NCBI RefSeq assembly: GCF_003852495.1
Contig: NZ_QAJI01000004.1
Span: 212,105 to 269,698, forward strand
Source of the DNA: Taibaiella sp. KBW10
GTDB lineage: Bacteria; Bacteroidota; Bacteroidia; Chitinophagales; Chitinophagaceae
DNA: 57,594 nt
Reading direction: 5' to 3'
The first letter of the stretch is position 1; each line of letters begins with the position of its first letter. Position numbers and translations under genes: made by a program. The notes under the pieces are model-generated. The model had not been told where the DNA came from, did not search any database, and saw only the letters and a program-made list of their open reading frames with translations. Positions 31,930-40,313 of this stretch are shown here, in pieces.

Positions 31930-33123
31930 ATGGAACACGTACACACAACCGATCATCGCTTTACAGAACTGGGCATTTGCGTGCTGATACCTACTTATAA
32001 TAATGCAGGCACCCTAAAGCAAGTAATCGAGGAAGTGTTGCACTATACGGGCAATGTACTGGTCGTAAATGATGGATCGACAGACCATACGGCTGAAATT
32101 TTAGCGGCCTATCCACAAGTGGAACAGCTGTCATATACGCCGAACCAAGGCAAGGGCAATGCCCTGAAGCTAGGTTTTCGCAGGGCTTTGGCATTGGGCT
32201 ATACTTATGCCATTACCATAGATAGTGACGGACAGCATTATCCTGCAGACTTACCCTTATTTGTGGATGCGATTGCGGCCCAACCGAACAGGCTTATTAT
32301 CGGAGCACGTAACCTTAACCAGGAGCATGTACCGACCAAAAGCAGCTTCGGAAATAAATTTTCAAATTTTTGGTTTTGGGTAGAAACGGGTATCCGTTTA
32401 CCCGATACCCAATCGGGCTATCGCTTGTATCCTTTAGCCCAAGCGGGTACCCTGCGTTATTTTTCGGGTAAGTATGAACTGGAGATTGAAGCACCCGTGC
32501 GCATTGCCTGGAAAGGCGTGCCGGTTAGTTATATTCCTATCCAGGTTTATTACCCGCCTGCGGCAGAGCGGATATCGCATTTCCGGCCTTTTAAAGATTT
32601 TACAAGAATCAGTATTCTGAATACTTTCCTGACTTTTATTGCTTTGTTATGGATTCATCCACGCAATTTTATCAAGAAATTATTCACTAAAGAGGGTTGG
32701 AAGGCCTTATACCAATCCGTATTATTGAAACCGGAGGAGTCGAATGCCCGGAAAGCCTCCAGCATCGGCTTTGGGGTGTTTATGGGTATCGTCCCGATCT
32801 GGGGTTTCCAGTTGGCAATCGGTATCCCCTTGGCTATCTTTTTCCGCTTAAATAAAGGGCTCTTTATACTCGCTGCCAACATTAGTGTATTTCCGCTGAC
32901 GCCGGTCTGGTGGGCCTTAAGCCTTATGGTCGGGAAATGGGTATTAGGCTATGAAGACTGGACTTTTAAGTTGCAGGATATGAGCCTCACACAATTTAAA
33001 GAAGCGGGTGTAGCTTTCTTTTTGGGTGGTACAATATTGGCGCTTGTGTTAGGTGCGGTAGCCTATCTGATCTCTTTATTATTGTTCCGCCGTTTCCGTG
33101 AAATACGCCGGGAGCATCATTAA
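31930..33123 (+). CDS. GT2 glycosyltransferase fused to DUF2062 membrane domain
   Basis: 397 aa. The N-terminal part (about 14-235) is a family 2 glycosyltransferase of the dolichol-phosphate-sugar synthase kind: GICVLIPTYNNAGTLKQVI, VVNDGSTDHTAEIL, and the D98-S-D100 metal motif in ITIDSDGQHYPADL. The C-terminal part (about 265-390) is a DUF2062 domain with hydrophobic helices (ASSIGFGVFMGIVPIWGFQL; LFILAANISVFPLTPVWW). The fusion suggests transfer of sugar to a lipid carrier and membrane anchoring. Neighbours give no pathway. The ATG at 31930 lies just after the tRNA region. Confidence 0.88.
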   Translation: MEHVHTTDHRFTELGICVLIPTYNNAGTLKQVIEEVLHYTGNVLVVNDGSTDHTAEILAAYPQVEQLSYTPNQGKGNALKLGFRRALALGYTYAITIDSDGQHYPADLPLFVDAIAAQPNRLIIGARNLNQEHVPTKSSFGNKFSNFWFWVETGIRLPDTQSGYRLYPLAQAGTLRYFSGKYELEIEAPVRIAWKGVPVSYIPIQVYYPPAAERISHFRPFKDFTRISILNTFLTFIALLWIHPRNFIKKLFTKEGWKALYQSVLLKPEESNARKASSIGFGVFMGIVPIWGFQLAIGIPLAIFFRLNKGLFILAANISVFPLTPVWWALSLMVGKWVLGYEDWTFKLQDMSLTQFKEAGVAFFLGGTILALVLGAVAYLISLLLFRRFREIRREHH

Positions 33124-33243
33124 CATTCCTATACCGCTTTTAATTATCTTTACATAAACAAGATCTGCTCAGGAAGGACCGCATGCTGCGCTAAGCCAAT
33201 GGTGTATTCCTGGAGACAGATTATGCACTATACCTAATTAATA

Positions 33244-34320
33244 ATGCCTATGACATTGTCGGATATTGCCCTACATCGTTTAGTGAATCAGCAAATTACC
33301 GGAGGAGCGATCTTTTCGGTCACCGAGATGCTGGAATGGTTTGGCGCCATACAGGGCCAGGAATATGCCCATGCTAAATGGGCGCTGGGTCTGCGTTTGC
33401 CACAGCTCAAAGAGAAAGATATAGAAGCAGAACTCACGAAAGGTACCATATTGCGCACCCACCTCCTTCGTCCCACCTGGCACCTGGTTTCTGCAAACGA
33501 TATTCGCTGGCTGTTGCAGCTGACTGCGCCAAGAGTACATGCGCTCAATGCCTATCATTACCGGCAGGCAGGCCTGGATCAGGCGATCTTTAATCAATCT
33601 ATAGATATAATGGGAAAGGCTTTGTCCGGAGGGCAGCAGCTAACCCGCACTAAACTGAATGAACAACTTTCGGCACATGGCATCCCATCAGAAGGAGGAC
33701 GGTCAACTGCTCTTATGATGTATGCTGAGCTGGAAGGGATTATCTGTAGTGGTGCAAGAAAAGGAAAGCAATTTACTTATGCACTTCTGGACGAAAGAGC
33801 GCCGGGGGCAATAAGCCTGGACCGGGAGGAGGCACTTGCCCGCCTGAGCAGGCAATATTTCTTCAGCAGGGGACCAGCCACCTTGGCCGATTTTGCGACC
33901 TGGTCTGGATTGACGCTTGCAGATTGCCGGAAAGGACTAGTGCTTGTTGAAAATTTGCTTCGGAAAGAAATCATAAATGATACTCCCTATTATTGTGCCA
34001 GAGAATTGCCACTGGAAAATCCTTCGTCGCGCACGGTACAACTTTTACCGATATATGATGAATATATTATTGGTTACAAAGACCGGTCGGCCTATCTTCA
34101 ATCCAAAAACACAGCGGGGCAAAAAGCTTCTTTTACCTTTGATAATATTGTAGTGGCCGGTGGACAGATCGTCGGCACCTGGAAGCGAGCATTTAAATCA
34201 AAGCATATTGAGCTGACTATCAATATTTTTGAATCCTTATCTGGAGTGCAAAAACGTGCACTGGATCAGGCCATCGAACAGTTCGGTCATTTCCATGATC
34301 TGCCGCTGCAAGTCACCTGA
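33244..34320 (+). CDS. AlkZ/YcaQ-type (HTH_42) winged-helix DNA glycosylase family protein
   Basis: 358 aa. Three tandem winged-helix modules make up the AlkZ fold. The catalytic-loop position reads GAIQGQEYAHAKWALGLR, with Q37-G38-Q39, which matches the QxQ motif used by AlkZ-like glycosylases that remove bulky or crosslinked bases. The later segments TILRTHLLRPTWHLVSANDI and QLLPIYDEYIIGYKDRSAYL, the usual family signature, are intact. It ends 6 nt before the convergent surE stop. Glycosylase activity is inferred. Confidence 0.85.
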   Translation: MPMTLSDIALHRLVNQQITGGAIFSVTEMLEWFGAIQGQEYAHAKWALGLRLPQLKEKDIEAELTKGTILRTHLLRPTWHLVSANDIRWLLQLTAPRVHALNAYHYRQAGLDQAIFNQSIDIMGKALSGGQQLTRTKLNEQLSAHGIPSEGGRSTALMMYAELEGIICSGARKGKQFTYALLDERAPGAISLDREEALARLSRQYFFSRGPATLADFATWSGLTLADCRKGLVLVENLLRKEIINDTPYYCARELPLENPSSRTVQLLPIYDEYIIGYKDRSAYLQSKNTAGQKASFTFDNIVVAGGQIVGTWKRAFKSKHIELTINIFESLSGVQKRALDQAIEQFGHFHDLPLQVT

Positions 34321-34326
34321 TCTTAC

Positions 34327-35109
34327 TCAGGATTCGACTTCCCAGTTTCTTCTGATCCAACTGCCGACGACCTCATCGGTCAGGTCAAATTTTACCGGTA
34401 CTACAGAAGCGTAACCCTGTTTCAGGCTTTCCAGATCCGTATCATCACCCATATCGTTATTCACGAATTTTCCGGTCATCCAATAATATTCGTTACCGCG
34501 GGGATCCAGCCTTTTCTCAAAATTTTCTTTCCACTGTGCACTGGCCTGGCGGCATACTTTGATGCCTTTAAACTCCGCTTCAGGTACTCTGGGTATATTC
34601 ACATTGACCAGGAAATTTTCGGGTAAGCGACTACTCAGCATTTGCTCGGCTATGGTACGTACTACTTTCTTGGCAACGCTGAAATCAGCATCCCATTTAA
34701 AATCCATCAGTGAAAACCCAGCTGCGGGAATACCGTTGATAGCGGCTTCCATGGCGGCAGACATTGTTCCGGAGTAGATCACATTGATCGAGGCATTAGA
34801 ACCATGATTGATGCCGCTTAAACATATAGTCGGTTTGCGGTGCAAGACCACATCCTGTGCCATTTTCACACAATCTACCGGCGTGCCGCTGCATTGGTAA
34901 GACTCAATGCCGAGTTCATCAAAAAGGTGTACCCGTTCTAAGCGTAAGGTATTGCCAATCGTTACCGCATGACCCATGCCTGATTGGGGGCTGTCGGGAG
35001 CCACAACGATGATCTCTCCGAGGTCAATCACCGCATCTATCAGGTTTGCAATGCCGGGTGCGGTAATGCCATCATCATTCACGATCAGTATAGTGGGTCT
35101 GTAACTCAT
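34327..35109 (-). CDS. surE: 5'/3'-nucleotidase SurE
   Basis: 260 aa. Metal site D12-D13 in ILIVNDDGITAPGI, with VVAPDSPQSGMGHAVTI, CSGTPVDCVKMAQD and ICLSGINHGSNASINVIYSG in the family order. A phosphatase that acts on nucleoside monophosphates and survives in stationary phase. Length is normal. It stands alone and is convergent with the AlkZ-like gene. Confidence 0.95.
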   Translation of the reverse strand: MSYRPTILIVNDDGITAPGIANLIDAVIDLGEIIVVAPDSPQSGMGHAVTIGNTLRLERVHLFDELGIESYQCSGTPVDCVKMAQDVVLHRKPTICLSGINHGSNASINVIYSGTMSAAMEAAINGIPAAGFSLMDFKWDADFSVAKKVVRTIAEQMLSSRLPENFLVNVNIPRVPEAEFKGIKVCRQASAQWKENFEKRLDPRGNEYYWMTGKFVNNDMGDDTDLESLKQGYASVVPVKFDLTDEVVGSWIRRNWEVES

Positions 35110-35225
35110 GGTTTTAAATTGCTAATTCGGGTACAATTTTACTACTTTTTTACCAGCCTTGCCCATTATGTTTTTCCCGAAATGATTTTACATTTCTTTT
35201 ATTTCTAAAATCCTCATTTTAATTA

Positions 35226-35233
35226 TAAGTTTG
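35226..35233 (+). promoter_or_regulatory. -7 box of the flippase operon
   Basis: TAAGTTTG matches TAnnTTTG. A transcript starting near 35240 would leave a 13-nt leader before the TTG at 35253, which supports that codon as the start. Confidence 0.55.
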
Positions 35234-35252
35234 CTATCTAAAATCACCTCTT

Positions 35253-36776
35253 TTGGCAGCAGTAAAACAATTAGCCGGACAAACCCTTTGGTATGGAATG
35301 AGCAGTGTGGCCGCAAGGTTACTAAACAGCTTGCTCATCCCGATTCTATCCTATTTGCTGAGTTCCAGCCAAGGAATGATTGACTTAGGTGGTGTATCGC
35401 TGATCTATGCTTATTTTGCCGTGCTTAATGTGATTTTTACCTACGGTATGGAAACGGCTTATTTCCGCTTTTGTGCCGCCGACAAAGAAAACCGAAAGCA
35501 GATCTTTAATACCGCTTTCGGATCCTTACTCATCAGTACGATCATATTCTGTATACTCTTGTACCTGCTCCGGGTGCCGATAGAGCAGTTTGTGGAGCTG
35601 GGCGGACATACTGAATATATTACACTGGCGGCTATTATTCTATTCTTCGATACCTTGCAAACGATCCCCTTTGCTTTATTGCGCCAGGAAAATAAGCCCC
35701 GGAAATACGCATTTATCAAAGTATTCGGGATTGTCCTCAATATACTTGCCGTTATTTTCTTTATCGTTTTGGTACCCAAACTCGCGCAACAAGATCCGAA
35801 TGGCTTTTTTGCCGATTTGGGGCGGCAGTTTAATGTGGTTTCTTTTGTATTATTGGCCAACCTGTTGCAAAGCGTATTTGTGTTTTTGATGCTGTTTCAG
35901 GAATGGAGGCAATTTTCTATTCGTTTTGATACCGCTCTTTGGCAAAAGATGTTCCGTTATAGTTCCCCCATGATTATCATCGGTCTGGCGGGTATGGTGA
36001 ATGAAGTAATCGACCGGCAAATGCTGGTGAAACTCATCGACGGGTCTAAGGATTATGCCATGAAAATACAGGCCATTTATTCGCAGAATTATAAGTTGTC
36101 TATCGTCATTACCTTATTTGTAACGGCATTCAGAATGGCGGCCGAACCCTTCTTCTTTAGTAAATCGCAGGATAAAAATGCACCCGAATTGTATGCCAAA
36201 GTCATGAAATGGTTTGTGATCACCGTTTGCCTGGCCTTTCTGACCACTGCTCTGTTTATAGATGATGTATGGAAATACTATATGGGGCCTTCTTACCGCT
36301 CCGGATTATACATTGTACCGGTTCTGCTGATTGCCAATGTATTCAGTGGTATCTATTATAACCTTTCGATCTGGTATAAAATTACCGATAAAATGCGCAT
36401 CGGTATTTATATTACGGTATTTGGTGCAATCATTACTTTCGTGGGCAATTACCTCTTTATTCCCAAATTTGAAATGCTGGCTGCGGCCTGGACGACGCTG
36501 GTTTGCTACTTTAGTATGGTGATTGTCTGTTACATATGGGGACAAAAGTATTACCCGATCCCTTATCCGATGAAACGAATTTTAACGTACCTCATCGCTA
36601 TAGTTTTGCTATTTTTAATCCACAAAGGGATAATAGGTTATCTGCTGCCGCATGCCAATGTATATATGCGTTTGGGTTCCGGTATCTTATGGTTTGTTTG
36701 TTTCTTATTATTAATCCTTAAACTGGAACGAAAAGAGCTGGCTTCTATGCCGCTGATTGGTAAATTCTTAAAATAA
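35253..36776 (+). CDS. Polysaccharide flippase (Wzx/MATE-like membrane protein)
   Basis: 507-aa inner-membrane protein with about 12-14 helices, of the polysaccharide biosynthesis (Wzx/MurJ/MATE) exporter group. The N-terminus VKQLAGQTLWYGMSSVAARLL is the usual opening of Bacteroidota members. That segment begins from a TTG codon, as no ATG lies upstream, so TTG is the probable start. It probably flips lipid-linked glycans. It leads an operon: the M28 gene begins 25 nt after it, the GNAT gene 39 nt after that and the permease 8 nt after the GNAT gene. Confidence 0.88.
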   Translation: MAAVKQLAGQTLWYGMSSVAARLLNSLLIPILSYLLSSSQGMIDLGGVSLIYAYFAVLNVIFTYGMETAYFRFCAADKENRKQIFNTAFGSLLISTIIFCILLYLLRVPIEQFVELGGHTEYITLAAIILFFDTLQTIPFALLRQENKPRKYAFIKVFGIVLNILAVIFFIVLVPKLAQQDPNGFFADLGRQFNVVSFVLLANLLQSVFVFLMLFQEWRQFSIRFDTALWQKMFRYSSPMIIIGLAGMVNEVIDRQMLVKLIDGSKDYAMKIQAIYSQNYKLSIVITLFVTAFRMAAEPFFFSKSQDKNAPELYAKVMKWFVITVCLAFLTTALFIDDVWKYYMGPSYRSGLYIVPVLLIANVFSGIYYNLSIWYKITDKMRIGIYITVFGAIITFVGNYLFIPKFEMLAAAWTTLVCYFSMVIVCYIWGQKYYPIPYPMKRILTYLIAIVLLFLIHKGIIGYLLPHANVYMRLGSGILWFVCFLLLILKLERKELASMPLIGKFLK

Positions 36777-36801
36777 TATCCGCAAAAAAATACGTCAATA
36801 T

Positions 36802-37770
36802 ATGAAACTTATTTTATGGTCTTTCGCTACCGCTACATTATTACTGGCTTCCTGTACTTCTAATGGAGACAACACGACTTCCCCTGAAACGACAACACAG
36901 CAAGAAGTAAAAGTGCCTGCTTTCAATGCAGATAACGCTTATAATTATATTCAGAAACAAGTAGACTTTGGCCCGCGGATTCCCAATACACCAGCCCAGG
37001 AGCAATGTGCCGCCTGGATGGAAAGTGAATTGAAAAAATCCTGTGATACCGTGTACCGCCAGGAAACTTCATTTACTGCGAAAGATGGCAAAAAACTGCG
37101 TTGTATCAACCTGATCGGGTCAATTAATCCCAAAGCAACTCATCGCCTTTTATTACTGGCGCACTGGGATAGCAGACCTTGGGCAGACCAGGAAGATAAA
37201 ACCAAACCCGTACTGGGTGCGAATGACGGAGCAAGTGGGGTAGGCGTGTTGATGGAATTGGCAAACGTTTTGAAACAAAATAATTTTGGTGGCGATATGG
37301 GGATTGATATCCTGCTGACAGATGTAGAAGATTATGGTAAATCAGAATGGGGAGAAGATTCTTATGCATTAGGTACTCAGTATTGGGCCCGCAATCCGCA
37401 TGTGCCTAACTACAAAGCTATGGGCGGTATCCTTTTAGATATGGTTGGTAGTAAAAATGCCCGTTTTGCTTTAGAAGGATTTTCAAAGCAATTTGCCGGT
37501 GCGATACAACAAGGCGTATGGGAAGCGGCAGCTAAAGCCGGTTATTCCTCTTATTTTGTTTTTGAACAAGGCGGTACAATTACGGATGATCATGTACCGG
37601 TAAATGAGATTGCTAAAATTCCTACCATAGATATCATCGATCTTCCGGCCAATTCCAATACGGGTTTTGCGCATTACTGGCATACCACCAAGGATGATAT
37701 GAGCAATGTAGACAAGAATACACTTAAAGCAGTAGGGCAAACTTTATTGCATTATATCTACAATTTATAA
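36802..37770 (+). CDS. M28 family zinc peptidase / glutaminyl cyclase-like lipoprotein
   Basis: 322 aa. Lipoprotein signal with Cys18 (LLASC). The M28 zinc site is present: His121 in LLLAHWDSRPWADQ, D142 in LGANDGASGVGVLM, Glu176 in DVEDYG, and the last His in TGFAHYWHTTKDDM. Bacteroidota members of this type resemble glutaminyl-peptide cyclotransferases, which make pyroglutamate at protein ends, and also peptidases, so the exact activity is open. It should work at the periplasmic or outer face of a membrane. Second gene in the flippase operon. Confidence 0.88.
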   Translation: MKLILWSFATATLLLASCTSNGDNTTSPETTTQQEVKVPAFNADNAYNYIQKQVDFGPRIPNTPAQEQCAAWMESELKKSCDTVYRQETSFTAKDGKKLRCINLIGSINPKATHRLLLLAHWDSRPWADQEDKTKPVLGANDGASGVGVLMELANVLKQNNFGGDMGIDILLTDVEDYGKSEWGEDSYALGTQYWARNPHVPNYKAMGGILLDMVGSKNARFALEGFSKQFAGAIQQGVWEAAAKAGYSSYFVFEQGGTITDDHVPVNEIAKIPTIDIIDLPANSNTGFAHYWHTTKDDMSNVDKNTLKAVGQTLLHYIYNL

Positions 37771-37809
37771 ACTGCTTTTTAATATTATTTCAAACGAAAA
37801 TACCATCCG

Positions 37810-38409
37810 ATGACTTTTGATTTTGAGCAAGACTATACCCTGGAAGATGAGCGGGTCATCTTAAGACCTTTGGCCCTATCTGATTACGAGCATCTGTTGC
37901 CTTATGCCCTTCATCAGCAAGATATATGGACCTACTCCCTGATACAGGCAATAGGTGAAGACGGTTTGCAGCATTATCTGACCCTTGCCCTTGAAGGCCG
38001 TAAAGAGCGTAGAGAATATGCATTTTCAGTTTATGATAAACAATCCGGTACTTATGTGGGCAGTACGCGTTTTTACGATATTCAGCTCTCTAATAAATCG
38101 GTACAGTTGGGTTATACCTGGTATGCTAAAGAACAACAGGGCACCGGGATCAATACCCATTGTAAATTTCTCTTATTGCAGTTTGCTTTTGAGCAAATGG
38201 AGATGGAAAGGGTCGAATTTAGGGCCGATACGAACAATGCCCGGAGCATTGCTGCGATGAAAAGCATCGGCTGTACGGTAGAAGGAGTGCTGAGAAGCCA
38301 TGGCCTAAAGCCGGACGGTTCCCGACGCGACAGTATTGTATTGAGTATACTGAAAGCCGAATGGTATGACAAGGTTAAAGCACATTTGCAGCAAAAAATG
38401 AATCCTTAA
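37810..38409 (+). CDS. GNAT family N-acetyltransferase (RimJ/RimL type)
   Basis: 199-aa cytoplasmic acetyltransferase. It starts with the RimL-type opening DERVILRPLALSDYEHLLPY. The acetyl-CoA site region is QLGYTWYAKEQQGTGINTHC and the following helix; later comes MERVEFRADTNNARSIAAMK, a standard RimJ/RimL signature, and the end is SRRDSIVLSILKAEW. The acceptor is not known. It is 8 nt before the permease gene and probably coupled to it. Confidence 0.9.
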   Translation: MTFDFEQDYTLEDERVILRPLALSDYEHLLPYALHQQDIWTYSLIQAIGEDGLQHYLTLALEGRKERREYAFSVYDKQSGTYVGSTRFYDIQLSNKSVQLGYTWYAKEQQGTGINTHCKFLLLQFAFEQMEMERVEFRADTNNARSIAAMKSIGCTVEGVLRSHGLKPDGSRRDSIVLSILKAEWYDKVKAHLQQKMNP

Positions 38410-38417
38410 CTGACCAC

Positions 38418-39479
38418 ATGACTTTATCTTATGTACTCAAAAAGCTATTGTATGCGCTCTCCGTATTATGGGGAGTGATCACCTTGGTGTTTATCCTGTT
38501 TAATGCCTTGCCCGGCGATCCGGCACGGCTTACTTTAGGGCAACGGAGTGATGTGGCTTCTATTGAGAATGTACGAAAAGAATTAAACTTGGATAAACCT
38601 TTATTGGTGCGTTACGGGTACTACCTGAATGATCTGTTGCCGCTAACCGTTCATACGACAGATTCCGTCAACCAAGCTAAATATCAATACCGGTCTATAC
38701 TTTCCTTGGGCTCAGACAATGCCCTGGTGATGAAAAAGCCTTATTTCGGCCGCTCTTATCAAACCAAGCGTTTGGTCTGGGATGTGCTCGCCGATGCCCT
38801 TCCGGGAACAATTGTGCTTGCGATTTCTGCTATCATCTTCGCGACGGTCTTTGGAATATTGTTAGGTATTCTTGCTGCCTTAAAGAAGGATACCTTTTGG
38901 GATGTAAGTGCGATTGTAACCAGTGTGATGGGTATTTCCGCCCCTTCCTTTTTTGCAGGGCTCATTATTGCCTATGTATTTGGCTATCTCCTGAGCGATC
39001 TCACCGGACTACCAATGGTCGGTAGTTTATGGGAATATGATGCGTTTGGAGGTAGACGTTTAGCTATTCAACACCTCATCTTACCTGCACTTACTTTAGG
39101 TATTCGCCCTTTGGCTATTATCGCCCAGCTTACACGCAGTGCTATGCTGGATGTATTATCGCAGGATTATGTGCGTACGGCCTATGCCAAAGGTTTATCA
39201 AGATTTAAAGTGGTGTTTAAACATGCGCTACCCAATGCCCTCAATCCTGTAGTCACAGCCATTTCCGGCTGGATGGCCGAATTGTTGGCGGGCTCTTTCT
39301 TTGTGGAATTCATTTTCAGCTGGAAAGGTTTGGGTAAATTAACGGTAGATTCCCTGGATAAATTTGATTTCCCGGTAGTGATGGGTGCCGTATTACTATC
39401 TGCTACCATTTTTGTATGCGTTAGTGTACTCACCGATATCCTGTATGCCAAACTTGATCCAAGGGTAAAGCTCAATTAG
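38418..39479 (+). CDS. ABC transporter permease, OppB/DppB type (orphan)
   Basis: 353-aa inner-membrane permease with six predicted helices. N-terminus VLKKLLYALSVLWGVITLVF, then FNALPGDPARLTLGQ, which is the opening of OppB/DppB. The cytoplasmic EAA loop is AYAKGLSRFKVVFKHALPNA, which contacts the ATPase. An insertion of about 50 residues follows helix 1. Normally it pairs with OppC, OppD/F and a binding protein; none is in this window, so it is an orphan here. It is the last gene of the flippase operon. Confidence 0.88.
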   Translation: MTLSYVLKKLLYALSVLWGVITLVFILFNALPGDPARLTLGQRSDVASIENVRKELNLDKPLLVRYGYYLNDLLPLTVHTTDSVNQAKYQYRSILSLGSDNALVMKKPYFGRSYQTKRLVWDVLADALPGTIVLAISAIIFATVFGILLGILAALKKDTFWDVSAIVTSVMGISAPSFFAGLIIAYVFGYLLSDLTGLPMVGSLWEYDAFGGRRLAIQHLILPALTLGIRPLAIIAQLTRSAMLDVLSQDYVRTAYAKGLSRFKVVFKHALPNALNPVVTAISGWMAELLAGSFFVEFIFSWKGLGKLTVDSLDKFDFPVVMGAVLLSATIFVCVSVLTDILYAKLDPRVKLN

Positions 39480-39541
39480 TGGCTAAAGCATCTTTTTTCA
39501 ATCCCGGCCTGTATTTCCTGATGATTTAAATCTATAATAAA

Positions 39542-40087
39542 ATGATACGGACTTTCCTCCTAGTGATGCTCTGTTTGATAAGCAATGTGTCTTTATTGGC
39601 CCAGTGTTTTTGCGGAGATATGAAATTCCGGATGCTTTTGCCGACCGGATCGGCGGGAGACTATACTTTTCATACCATAACTGCCCCCGATTTTGTGTTT
39701 AATGCCCGGAAGGAGAATTTTTATACGGAGCAAAAGGGCGATACCGCTTTCTTTCAATTCAATACCGGCAGTGGGATTGAAACGCTGGTCTTTTCCATAA
39801 CGCATAAAAAGACGAAAAAAGTAATGTCCGTTACCATACTCAATATGTTTCACGACATTACATACTTTATTGATTTGACCACCTTCACGCCCGGGCATTT
39901 CTTATTCGACTGGCGACAAATAAATCAATGTCAGAAAGAGCATAAAACTAAAGTATTGGTAAATTGTAAGGGGCAGAAATTTTATCAATTGGAATTGGTT
40001 GATGAAAAAAGTACGACCTGGCCGAAAGGCTTTGTACACAATAGTATCAAACCTTTTAAATTGTCCTTCTTCCGTAAACCGGGTTAG
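39542..40087 (+). CDS. Secreted protein of unknown function
   Basis: 181 aa. A signal peptide of about 20 residues (RTFLLVMLCLISNVSLLAQ). The mature part starts with a Cys pair (CFCGDMKF), is beta-rich and has aromatic strands (FHDITYFIDLTTFTPGHFLF). The C-terminus is basic. No known domain is seen; it could be a small periplasmic or surface protein. It is 62 nt after the permease gene and may be read from the same transcript. It is followed by an R1 repeat copy that can fold. Confidence 0.65.
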   Translation: MIRTFLLVMLCLISNVSLLAQCFCGDMKFRMLLPTGSAGDYTFHTITAPDFVFNARKENFYTEQKGDTAFFQFNTGSGIETLVFSITHKKTKKVMSVTILNMFHDITYFIDLTTFTPGHFLFDWRQINQCQKEHKTKVLVNCKGQKFYQLELVDEKSTTWPKGFVHNSIKPFKLSFFRKPG

Positions 40088-40186
40088 GGAACGGTATAAG
40101 CGGCAATTCATTAGCATATAAGTTCTGAATATACACCTGCTAATGCCGGTATGATAAAGCAAGAAGTGAACATACTACCCCCATCT

Positions 40187-40259
40187 TGCATTCCGAATGC
40201 AGCGAAGCAAAATGAGGAATCTAAAAGCATGTGCATAGATTCCTCATTTTGTCAGAAAT
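40187..40259. repeat. Dispersed intergenic repeat R1, copy C (inverted orientation), forms a hairpin
   Basis: Opens CATTCCGAATGCAGCGAAGC and contains a 16-bp perfect stem: 40208-40223 with 40236-40251, 12-nt loop, with arms of the AATGAGGAATCTA type. Its sequence matches the reverse complement of copy B at 44537. It sits between convergent genes (stops at 40087 and 40314) and may act as terminator. Confidence 0.7.
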
Positions 40260-40313
40260 GAACATATAAATAATCCATTTATGGACTGAAAATAAACAAG
40301 TTAGGGCTGATAA

